This document shows, piece by piece, positions 39,144 to 47,128 of a DNA stretch of 64,000 bases. How positions within the stretch are numbered: the stretch's first letter is position 1; each line of letters starts with the position of its first letter. A program made the position numbers and the translations under genes. The DNA is from Paraglaciecola sp. L3A3. GTDB taxonomy: Bacteria > Pseudomonadota > Gammaproteobacteria > Enterobacterales > Alteromonadaceae. The notes under the pieces are model-generated. The model searched no databases, was not told the DNA's origin, and was given only the letters and a program-made list of their open reading frames with translations. The stretch spans positions 310,001 through 374,000 of the forward strand of contig NZ_CP047023.1 in NCBI RefSeq assembly GCF_009796765.1. Direction: 5' to 3'.

Positions 39144-41090
39144 ATGAAAGTTAGATTAATTAAAACTGCATTACTCGGCGCATTTTGTGTCACGCAAATG
39201 GGTTGTGGAGCCATAGATAATGACACATCAGTTCAAACAATATTAAAACAAACACCTAGATTTACAGATGTATCTGAACATATTGGTTTAGAAACCGAAC
39301 GTAAATGGAAGTACGGTGGACCGTCTGTTTCTGACATTAATAACGATGGTTATTATGACTTTTTATTAACCAATCATGATACAACACCGATCCAGCTATA
39401 TATGGCAAATGGTGACAATACTTACACTAAACAACCGGATATATTTAAAAAAGCAGACTTACATGGGATGTCAGCGGGCGATTATGATTTAGATGGTGAT
39501 AACGATATATTAATCTCTTTAGGGGGAGGTAACGGCCTAACGCCACAACCTCAACGTTTATTGAGAAACGATAATGGCACTTTTGTTGATGCAACTATTG
39601 AAGCTGGTATTTCGGAAATGGGGGCTAGAGGCAGAACAGTACGTTGGGTTGATATAGATAATGATGGTGATCTGGATTTTCTGCAAATCAACGCCGAAAA
39701 AATGGTAAATGAAAAGGCCCCCAGAAATATACTTTTTTCAAATGATGGAGACGGTACTTTTACCTATGTGCCCAGCCCATTTTTTGAAGAAATTGATTCT
39801 GAGCGGGTATTAATTACAGACTTCAATAACGATAACATTCCAGACTTATTTGCTTTTAATAGCTACGCTAAAAGCGTTTTATTACAAGGTAACGGTGAGT
39901 TTGGTTTTTCAGATGTAACAGACAAATTATTCCCTACTGACAGCGATAATTATCATGGCACTATTTCTGTGGCACAAGCCGATATCGATAATGATGGAGA
40001 CTTAGATTATTACTTAGCTAGAGGGAAGTTGTATTACACCATTGCTAATAATAGTGTGTCTTTTAATAAGGCCTTAGGCCGTTTAGATTTGCGTGATGAA
40101 GGTAACAAAAGCCATGACGGCATTACTTTTTTTGCAGATGGGGATATAACCTTGACTGATTTTTCTCATTTTCCACGAGCTAACCTGCTAGATTCTATGC
40201 CAGTCTTTTTGGGTAAAAACAAGGCACCATTAGAGACCCCTAAAGATGCCAAGGTGGTGACTCAAGCACAGGCGGCTGGTTTCCCTGAAGAAGTAACAGA
40301 TACTGGTTGGTATGTCGGTTATATAGGGCGGGGGGAATGGCGAATGGAATGGTTATTAGCTGACAATTTAACCTGGGATTTGAGAGCGTCAGTGATAGGC
40401 CTAAATAATTATAAAGCCGATTGGGTGCCCCAAGACCTTGCGGTACCCGATGTATTACTGAGAAATGATGGCGGAAAGCTGACTGATATATCTTCAGTAT
40501 TACCTAAAGAAGTGATGACAAATAATTGGGGGGTGACTACCGGTGATTTTGATAACGACGGTAATAATGATTTCTTTGTTTACAGGTTTGGTGGTTTAAA
40601 AGAACGTATTTCTGATGTTTTATTACTTAATCAGGGGGACAATACTTTTTCTATGTCACTTGAGCATGGTGCAGTATCTGAATTAGGCCAAGACTCTCAT
40701 GGGGATATGGGCACCGCTTTTGATTACAATTTAGATGGTAAAATTGATATTTTAAGTGGTGATGATGATAACGGTAAGTGGCATATGTACCGTAATGATA
40801 TCAAAATTACAGATTTTTCTAATTACTTGCTAATACGTATCGGTTATTCTGAAAGTGGCTTAGATCCTCTCGGTGCTAAAGTATTTGTTGAAACTGATTC
40901 ATCTATTCAATATAAATTGATTGGTTCAACTAGTGCCAGCCATTCTCAGAGTGTACTAAATATTGCGCACTTTGGTTTAGGTGCAGATACAAAAGCCAAT
41001 TCAATTAAAGTTAGATGGCGTGACGGAACGGAAAAAGTGTTATCTGATATGATTGGCAATAAGTTGTTAGTGGTTGGTGAAGTGAAATAA
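39144..41090 (+). CDS. FG-GAP/VCBS repeat lipoprotein with UnbV-like C-terminus
   Basis: The N-terminus is a lipoprotein-like signal (TQMGC, Cys21), so it is probably anchored. The body carries several FG-GAP/VCBS repeats with Ca-binding loops such as DINNDGYYDF, DYDLDGDNDI, DIDNDGDLDF, DFNNDNIPDL, DIDNDGDLDY and DFDNDGNNDF, forming a beta propeller. The last 90 residues, with DPLGAKVFVE and IKVRWRDGT, match the ASPIC/UnbV domain. Such CRTAC1-like proteins are common in marine polysaccharide degraders; binding to carbohydrate or cell surface is inference. It lies behind a terminator after the cohesin-like gene, so it may have its own promoter. Confidence 0.85.
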   Translation: MKVRLIKTALLGAFCVTQMGCGAIDNDTSVQTILKQTPRFTDVSEHIGLETERKWKYGGPSVSDINNDGYYDFLLTNHDTTPIQLYMANGDNTYTKQPDIFKKADLHGMSAGDYDLDGDNDILISLGGGNGLTPQPQRLLRNDNGTFVDATIEAGISEMGARGRTVRWVDIDNDGDLDFLQINAEKMVNEKAPRNILFSNDGDGTFTYVPSPFFEEIDSERVLITDFNNDNIPDLFAFNSYAKSVLLQGNGEFGFSDVTDKLFPTDSDNYHGTISVAQADIDNDGDLDYYLARGKLYYTIANNSVSFNKALGRLDLRDEGNKSHDGITFFADGDITLTDFSHFPRANLLDSMPVFLGKNKAPLETPKDAKVVTQAQAAGFPEEVTDTGWYVGYIGRGEWRMEWLLADNLTWDLRASVIGLNNYKADWVPQDLAVPDVLLRNDGGKLTDISSVLPKEVMTNNWGVTTGDFDNDGNNDFFVYRFGGLKERISDVLLLNQGDNTFSMSLEHGAVSELGQDSHGDMGTAFDYNLDGKIDILSGDDDNGKWHMYRNDIKITDFSNYLLIRIGYSESGLDPLGAKVFVETDSSIQYKLIGSTSASHSQSVLNIAHFGLGADTKANSIKVRWRDGTEKVLSDMIGNKLLVVGEVK

Positions 41091-41116
41091 AAACTCGTGT
41101 TTTTATTGTTGATAAC

Positions 41117-41138
41117 AATGGCGCTTAATTGCGCCATT
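41117..41138. terminator. Palindromic hairpin between convergent genes
   Basis: AATGGCGC (41117-41124) pairs exactly with GCGCCATT (41131-41138) over TTAATT. Weakly T-rich flanks on both sides make it a plausible bidirectional terminator for the FG-GAP and GGDEF genes. Confidence 0.55.
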
Positions 41139-41154
41139 ATGTTGTTCTCAGCTT

Positions 41155-41892
41155 TTAGTATTCCCCAAGTATTATGCCATTTCTACCTTGTTTTTTTGCC
41201 TCTTGTAATCCAGCGTCTGCACGTTTTAAGGTGTTTTCTATATTCACTTCACCTTTCTGTAGTTGCGCTACGCCACCACAGGTACTGACTTCTATAATTA
41301 GGCCATCGCAAAATATTGGCGCATTAGAAATTTTGTTATGGATCTTCATCGCGACTTTTAATGCGTCATTTTTATTGGTTTGTGGTAAAAGTACAATAAA
41401 CTCTTCTCTATTGAACCGAAAAATTGAATCTGATTCTCTACAATTATTTTCAATCGTAGTCGCGACATCTATTATTACTGTATCGCCAATATGCTTGCCG
41501 TAATCGTCATTAATGGATTTAAATTGATCTATCTCAAATCTAATAACAGATAAATCCCATTTATACCTTTGATTCATTGCAATGGATTGTTGTGCTATAA
41601 CAGCAAAAGAATGATGATTTAATAAACCTGTTAAATGGTCATGATTGGTTTCGTTTTGTAGGTCTGCTTTGGCAATTTGTATTTGTTTAAAAAGGGGGGT
41701 AATGATGAAAATGGATTCCAGTAATAAAACCACACATAACAGTCCAATAAAGCCCCAGTAAAGGTATTGTAAAGAGCTTAAACTAATGGATGTTTGATTT
41801 TGTAATTGGTTGAGCTGTTGCTCGAAATTGAAGTGTAAAAGTAATGAACATACCACCACCAAACTCAGCAGTAGTATGTGTGTTTTTTGCAT
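41155..41892 (-). CDS. Membrane GGDEF-domain protein with degenerate active site
   Basis: Two membrane helices (about 5-22 and 43-66) flank a short loop and lead to a GGDEF domain (80-245). The fold motifs DHLTGLLN, EIDQFKSINDDYG and a terminal DAGLQEAKKQGRNG are kept, but the signature GGDEF is NREEF at 161-165. Loss of both glycines at the nucleotide-binding loop means diguanylate cyclase activity is unlikely, although the domain may still bind nucleotide or partners. It is monocistronic. Confidence 0.85.
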   Translation of the reverse strand: MQKTHILLLSLVVVCSLLLHFNFEQQLNQLQNQTSISLSSLQYLYWGFIGLLCVVLLLESIFIITPLFKQIQIAKADLQNETNHDHLTGLLNHHSFAVIAQQSIAMNQRYKWDLSVIRFEIDQFKSINDDYGKHIGDTVIIDVATTIENNCRESDSIFRFNREEFIVLLPQTNKNDALKVAMKIHNKISNAPIFCDGLIIEVSTCGGVAQLQKGEVNIENTLKRADAGLQEAKKQGRNGIILGEY

Positions 41893-42015
41893 ATGTCTAG
41901 TGGCTCGAAATAAATTACTAATAAGATATCCCTACTATATTAGATTGAAATGTACATTACTTATAGTAAACACTTAGTTATTTGCAAAGGCAATAGGGTG
42001 TTTAAAATACCCTGT

Positions 42016-43401
42016 TTATTTCTCATTAAACCAATTAAGTTTGTTATGTAAACTGACTACCGAACCGACAATAATTAAGGTCGGGGGACGAATACCAGCC
42101 TCTTCTGCTTTTTGTTGAATATTTTCGAGTGTACCAGTGACAATTTTTTGTCTTGGTGTGGTGGCTGATTGGATCATTGCTGCTGGTGTGGTTGAGGCGA
42201 GTCCGTGTTCAATCAGTTTTTCGCAAATAATTGGTAAGCCAGTTAATCCCATATAAAAGACGATAGTTTGATCTTGTTGAGCTAAACCTTGCCAGTTTAA
42301 ATTAATACTGTTGTCTTTTAGGTGCCCAGTAGCAAATACTACTGATTTCGAATGGTCTCTATGGGTCAGAGGGATGCCACAATAACTGGCAGCACCACTA
42401 GCTGCAGTAATAGCTGGCACCACTTGAAAGTTTACTCCTTGATCGATAAGAGTTTCGATTTCTTCACCACCTCGACCAAATATAAAGGGATCACCACCTT
42501 TAAGTCTGACCACACGATTACCTTCTAGGGCTTTTCTGGCTAATAAATCGTTGATTTGCTCTTGTGGTACTGCGTGATCACTTTTGGCTTTACCCACATA
42601 GATTTTTTCTGCGTCTCTACGGACCATTTCTAATATTTCTGGCGATACTAAGCGGTCATAAACCACTACATCAGCTTTTTGCATCAGACGTAAGGCTTTG
42701 AATGTCAGTAGTTCAGGATCGCCAGGCCCGGCACCTACTAGGTAAACTTCACCAGGAGTTGTTTGTCCTTCTTGTTTATCTAGTTTGGCAATCAGCTTTT
42801 GTTCTGCTTTAGTTAAATTGCCTTGGTACACATTTTCGGCAATATCACCTTCTAGTACATCTTCCCAAAAGTAGCGCCGCTCTGTGACTGTGCTAAGGCG
42901 TTGTTTGACTAATTCACGAAACTTTTCTGAAAACTGTCCCAATAAACTCACTTTATGTGGGATCAGAGATTCTAATCTTTGTCTTAAATAACGTAATAAA
43001 ACGGGGGCAACACCGCCACTACTAATGGCTATGGTAATAGGAGATCGATCTACAATAGAGGGCGTAATAAACTGACAAAGAGGTGTATTGTCTACCACGT
43101 TAACTAATATTTTGTGAGCTCTTGCTTGATCATGAATGGTCACATTAAGTGGACTGTCACTGGTTGCTACAAATACCATTTGTTTATCGGTGAGATCTGT
43201 CTCTTCATATTCTTTATTAATAAAGTTAATTTTATTTTCTGCTGCCAAACGGAGAATGGTATCGCAAGCCCAAGGTGCAACAACTGTTATAGTTGCCGAG
43301 CTTTTCAGCAGTAGCTCAGCTTTACGTGCTGCTACTTCGCCCGCGCCTACAATTAGGCAAGATAAATCGGTGGTATCTAAAAAAATTGGGAAATATTTCA
43401 T
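42016..43401 (-). CDS. cysG: Siroheme synthase (multifunctional CysG)
   Basis: CysG makes siroheme for sulfite and nitrite reductases. Residues 1-200 form the NAD-dependent precorrin-2 dehydrogenase/ferrochelatase module (IVGAGEVAARKAELLL at about 17-32, and a TPSIVDRSPITIAISSGGVAPVL segment). Residues 215-455 form uroporphyrinogen-III methyltransferase (VYLVGAGPGDPELLTFKALR, VRLKGGDPFIFGRGGEE, and GIPLTHRDHSKSVVFATGH). At 461 residues this is full length. It stands apart from sulfur or nitrite reductase genes here. The long upstream region holds a spaced inverted repeat. Confidence 0.96.
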   Translation of the reverse strand: MKYFPIFLDTTDLSCLIVGAGEVAARKAELLLKSSATITVVAPWACDTILRLAAENKINFINKEYEETDLTDKQMVFVATSDSPLNVTIHDQARAHKILVNVVDNTPLCQFITPSIVDRSPITIAISSGGVAPVLLRYLRQRLESLIPHKVSLLGQFSEKFRELVKQRLSTVTERRYFWEDVLEGDIAENVYQGNLTKAEQKLIAKLDKQEGQTTPGEVYLVGAGPGDPELLTFKALRLMQKADVVVYDRLVSPEILEMVRRDAEKIYVGKAKSDHAVPQEQINDLLARKALEGNRVVRLKGGDPFIFGRGGEEIETLIDQGVNFQVVPAITAASGAASYCGIPLTHRDHSKSVVFATGHLKDNSINLNWQGLAQQDQTIVFYMGLTGLPIICEKLIEHGLASTTPAAMIQSATTPRQKIVTGTLENIQQKAEEAGIRPPTLIIVGSVVSLHNKLNWFNEK

Positions 43402-43710
43402 CTGGGCTCTAAAGAAATGGAAGTCATAAACATTTTGCCTTTTATTCTCGAGTGAATAAACAGTCTTTCACTACAAATATATGTTTTTTGGTTATTAAGA
43501 GTCTTTGCCTGTAGTGAATGCTATAAAGACATATGTTTTTTAAACGCAGTGCCTTGTCGTCTAGATAGTTCAATAATTTTTCCGTTGTTTAAGGATTTTG
43601 TGTAGATTAAAAAATAAAAAGAAGGCTAGAATTTTTATATGACGAACTTACAAAAACGCGGATAAACGGTTGGTATAATAAAAACTTAGTTGGAAATAAA
43701 TACAGGCAAT
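43402..43710. other. Upstream region of cysG with spaced inverted repeats
   Basis: TTCACTACA (43467-43475) is the exact inverse of TGTAGTGAA (43510-43518), and outer GTCTTT/AAAGAC pairs (43463 and 43525) extend it. The intervening bases contain an ATATGTTTTTT sequence repeated nearby. This may be a regulatory site or structured leader of cysG, or simple AT-rich sequence. No gene is seen. Confidence 0.4.
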
Positions 43711-43746
43711 AAAAAGGGGCTAATTACTTACAAGTAGTAGCCCCTG
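43711..43746 (-). terminator. Terminator of deaD
   Basis: AGGGGCTA (43715-43722) pairs with TAGCCCCT (43738-43745), with an inner TACT/AGTA helix. On the minus strand it is followed by TTTTT, right for ending the helicase gene. Confidence 0.85.
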
Positions 43747-43765
43747 TATCATTTAATCTAACTGA

Positions 43766-45514
43766 TTAATCGCGATTAGCTGGGTTACCACGTTTTTTAG
43801 GTGGCTGATCTGACCATTCACGTAAACCTAAACTTCTGCCTGCAACACGCGTTTTTGTTAACACGTCTTGGGTTTTCTTAGGCATATCTTTAGGTAAGTC
43901 TACTGTGCTGAAATTGTCATAAATTTCGATAGAACCAATATTTTTACTACTGATATCAGCTTCGTTAGCGATAGCACCAACAATGTTACCTGGTTTAGCG
44001 CCATGTGTATGACCGACTTCTATACGGTAACGTTGCATACCTTCACTAGGAGGACCTGACTTACGTTCACGTTTAGGTCTATCGTTACCGCGACCACCTC
44101 TGTCTCCACGAGGAGCTCTGTCGTTTCTGTCGCCTCTATCACCACGATCACTTCGTGCTGGTGGGCGTGAATTTAGGTCAGGGCGGTCACTTTCTCTTAA
44201 GATAAGTGGCTCGTCACCTTGAGCAATTTTAGCTAATGCAGCCATAATTACTTCTGGTGCCGCTTCTGTTTCTGCTTGAATCGATTCTACAATCGGGATC
44301 AAGGTTTCAATTGATGAGTCACTCATAGCTTCAATTACACTGTTTTTGAAACGGCTTAAGCGCGTTTCGTTTAGTTGTGAAATTGAAGGAATAGTCATAG
44401 CATCAATTGTTTGCCTAGTGGCTTTTTCAATTGAAAATAACATACGTTTTTCACGATGAGAGATAAACAATATCGCATCACCTTGACGACCAGCACGGCC
44501 TGTACGACCAATACGGTGAACATAAGATTCAGTATCGTATGGCACATCGAAGTTAATAACATGGCTTACACGTTCAACGTCTAGGCCACGGGCTACAACG
44601 TCTGTTGCCACTAAAATGTCAATTTTGCCTTTCTTCAAACGGTCAACAGTACGCTCACGAGAGTTCTGCGGAATATCACCATTTAACGGTTCAACTGCAT
44701 AACCTCGAGCTGATAGTTTCTCAGCCAATTCCATAGTGGCAGTTTTAGTACGCACAAAAACAATTACGCCATCGAAAGTTTCTACTTCCATGATACGGGT
44801 CAATGCTTCCATCTTGTGATGGCCAGCTACTTGGACGTAACGCTGACGAATAGTGCTAGCGGTAGCCACTTTAGATTCGATTTTAACTTGTTTAGGATCA
44901 TTCAAATAACGTTTAGTTATTTTACGAATTTGCTCAGGCATAGTGGCTGAGAATAAAGCAGTTTGACGCTCTTTAGGTGCATGACCTAAAATCCATTCTA
45001 CGTCGTCAATAAAGCCCATACGCAACATTTCATCGGCTTCATCAAGTACCAAAAACTTCAGTTTATCAAGTTTAAGGGTACCCTTTTTAATATGATCGAT
45101 TACACGACCAGGTGTTCCAACAACAACTTGTGTTCCACGTCTTAGTTGACGGATTTGGTTGTCGTAAGATGAACCACCATAAATAGGTAATACGTTAATT
45201 TTTTTCGAGAAGCTTGCATACACTTGGAATGCTTCAGCTACTTGAATAGCTAACTCACGAGTAGGAGCTAATACTAATAATTGAGTGTTTTTATCATCAG
45301 GATCAATGTTGGCTAACATTGGTAAAGCAAAAGCAGCGGTTTTACCGGTACCGGTTTGTGCGGTTCCTAATAAATCATGGCCGTCGATAATAAGTGGAAT
45401 ACACTGTGCTTGAATAGGTGTTGGTTTTTCATAGCCGACTTTTTCTAATGCTTGCAGCAGTTCTTCAGGTAGGTTTAAATCTCTAAATGTTATTTCAGAT
45501 GTGGTGGTTGTCAT
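43766..45514 (-). CDS. deaD: DEAD-box RNA helicase DeaD/CsdA-like
   Basis: The helicase core has AQTGTGKTAA, PTRELA, VGTPGR, DEAD, SAT and HRIGRTGRAGR in order over residues 1-360. A DbpA-type RNA-binding domain follows (about 500-575) after an Arg/Gly/Asp-rich linker. It belongs to the DeaD/CsdA group used in ribosome assembly and RNA decay, often cold-induced. ATG 45514 is used: the longer frame starts with an unlikely GTG. The sequence ahead holds a direct repeat that could lie in the leader. Confidence 0.93.
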   Translation of the reverse strand: MTTTTSEITFRDLNLPEELLQALEKVGYEKPTPIQAQCIPLIIDGHDLLGTAQTGTGKTAAFALPMLANIDPDDKNTQLLVLAPTRELAIQVAEAFQVYASFSKKINVLPIYGGSSYDNQIRQLRRGTQVVVGTPGRVIDHIKKGTLKLDKLKFLVLDEADEMLRMGFIDDVEWILGHAPKERQTALFSATMPEQIRKITKRYLNDPKQVKIESKVATASTIRQRYVQVAGHHKMEALTRIMEVETFDGVIVFVRTKTATMELAEKLSARGYAVEPLNGDIPQNSRERTVDRLKKGKIDILVATDVVARGLDVERVSHVINFDVPYDTESYVHRIGRTGRAGRQGDAILFISHREKRMLFSIEKATRQTIDAMTIPSISQLNETRLSRFKNSVIEAMSDSSIETLIPIVESIQAETEAAPEVIMAALAKIAQGDEPLILRESDRPDLNSRPPARSDRGDRGDRNDRAPRGDRGGRGNDRPKRERKSGPPSEGMQRYRIEVGHTHGAKPGNIVGAIANEADISSKNIGSIEIYDNFSTVDLPKDMPKKTQDVLTKTRVAGRSLGLREWSDQPPKKRGNPANRD

Positions 45515-45838
45515 CAAGTTTCCCAGGGTACTGGCAGGCACAGCATTATTTGAATCGGTAATACAATTTCGAAAATCGGTAATACAATTATTTAAGGCGA
45601 AGCCGGCACGGTTTCAAAGGTCAAATTATATGCGATTTCTATCAGTTACTCCATGCAATGCTTTGTTTAATTACATTATTTTTCATAAATGTGTTTTTAT
45701 TATGCTTATGTTTGTAGTTTATTGTCAGGAATGTTGCAAAATCTTCATCATGTTAAACATAAATTTAACAATTAATGAGCTTGATCAACAAACTTAAAGA
45801 GCAAGTTAGTTTGCTGAAATATAGATTCCAGGAAAATT
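45515..45838. promoter_or_regulatory. Divergent promoter region with a 16-bp direct repeat
   Basis: AATCGGTAATACAATT occurs at 45553-45568 and again at 45574-45589, 21 bases apart (two helical turns), in the region upstream of deaD. The rest is AT-rich and also has to hold the promoter for the TMEM143-like gene at 45839. The repeat could be a regulator site or part of a deaD leader. Confidence 0.55.
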
Positions 45839-47089
45839 ATGCTAATTAATAGCCAAAAAGATAGATTTATTCCCATACGTAAAGCGGATGTGGTTCAAGC
45901 TTGCATTAATGAAAACCAATTATCTGATGAACAAAAACAACAGTTTAGTAGTTTTTGTCAGTTATTGGTCAGTACATTACACTTTGAGTACCACCAAAAA
46001 TTAGAAATATTGAAAGATAATTATGCTCCTTTTGACCCTAATTCAGACACCATAGCTATTGCTGCTGATAACCCTCAAATTCTGCAACAAAAACAACAAC
46101 AGTTCTCGAATACATTTATTCAGGTTTTAAACGCAGCAAATTTTGAAAAAGTAACAGAAACCGATTTACAAGAAGCATTAAATGAAGAGTCTTTATTTAA
46201 AGTTCGTTTAGCGGTGGAATTTGATGATTTTGCTGAAGTGGTGTTTTATCGAAGAGGTGAGCAACAACGCACTGAAGTACTTAGTAAGTTTTGGGGGCTA
46301 AAAAAGCAGCAAGTAAACTTTACCAATTACGATAAAGTGGCTGTGTACATTAAATTTAAAGATGCCGATTATTTTAGCAAAATTAATCGGCAGGTAAATA
46401 ACTTTGAACCTGGTTCTACTGTTATCAAGTTATTTCAAAACATCCCTAAAGCAGATCTGGAAATGTTGTTTCCCAATAGTGAAGTAAGGATGCGCACTAT
46501 AGATAAAGCTATTATTGGTGGCTCTGCTGTAGTCGGCGGTGCGGTCGTGTTAGTCACTAAATTAGGGGCTTCTTTAGTTTTATTGGGGACTTTGATTAGT
46601 TATTGGTTAGGGTTATCTAATAAAGAAGTGACAATAGGCAGTCAACAATTAGTGGTGTTAGGTGCAGGTTTAGGGGTATTAGGTGGTTTTATTTTTAAAG
46701 AGTGGACTAAATTTAAAAATAGAAAATTAAGCTTTATGAAAGCGTTAACAGATAATCTATATTTTAAAAATTTGGACAACAACAGTGGAGTGTTTCATCA
46801 TTTAATTGATTCAGCTGAAGAGGAAGAATGTAAAGAAGCAATATTGGCATATTATTTTTTGCTGACTAAAGCTAGCCCAATGACAAGCGGTGAATTAGAT
46901 AAATGTATCGAGACATGGTTTTTTGAAAAATTTAACTTGAATGTTGATTTCGAAATCGAGGATGCTTTAGCTAAACTAGTACGTTTGGGATTAGTCATAT
47001 TAGTTGAGCAGTCATACTCAGCGGTGCCCCTTCAGCAGGGATTAAATATTTTAGATAAAAACTGGGACCAACTGTTTATGTTTAGCTAA
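45839..47089 (+). CDS. TMEM143 (DUF3754) family membrane protein
   Basis: This 416-residue protein matches the TMEM143/DUF3754 family: an N-terminal segment beginning RFIPIRKADVV, a central FWGLKKQQVNFTNYDKVAVYIKF stretch, two membrane helices at about 225-245 and 275-290, and a C-terminal domain containing AEEEECKEAILAYYFLL. Human TMEM143 is mitochondrial; the bacterial role is unknown. It lies just upstream of the PEP-CTERM-associated prsT with a 39-base gap, so the two may be one transcript. Confidence 0.85.
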   Translation: MLINSQKDRFIPIRKADVVQACINENQLSDEQKQQFSSFCQLLVSTLHFEYHQKLEILKDNYAPFDPNSDTIAIAADNPQILQQKQQQFSNTFIQVLNAANFEKVTETDLQEALNEESLFKVRLAVEFDDFAEVVFYRRGEQQRTEVLSKFWGLKKQQVNFTNYDKVAVYIKFKDADYFSKINRQVNNFEPGSTVIKLFQNIPKADLEMLFPNSEVRMRTIDKAIIGGSAVVGGAVVLVTKLGASLVLLGTLISYWLGLSNKEVTIGSQQLVVLGAGLGVLGGFIFKEWTKFKNRKLSFMKALTDNLYFKNLDNNSGVFHHLIDSAEEEECKEAILAYYFLLTKASPMTSGELDKCIETWFFEKFNLNVDFEIEDALAKLVRLGLVILVEQSYSAVPLQQGLNILDKNWDQLFMFS

Positions 47090-47128
47090 GTCGCGGTATC
47101 ATAGCTTTAATGACTTTATAGGAAATAA

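Noticed and set aside
45501..45797. 98-residue plus-strand frame upstream of the TMEM143-like gene
   Set aside because: It starts inside deaD antisense, lacks a ribosome site, and covers the divergent promoter region and direct repeats.
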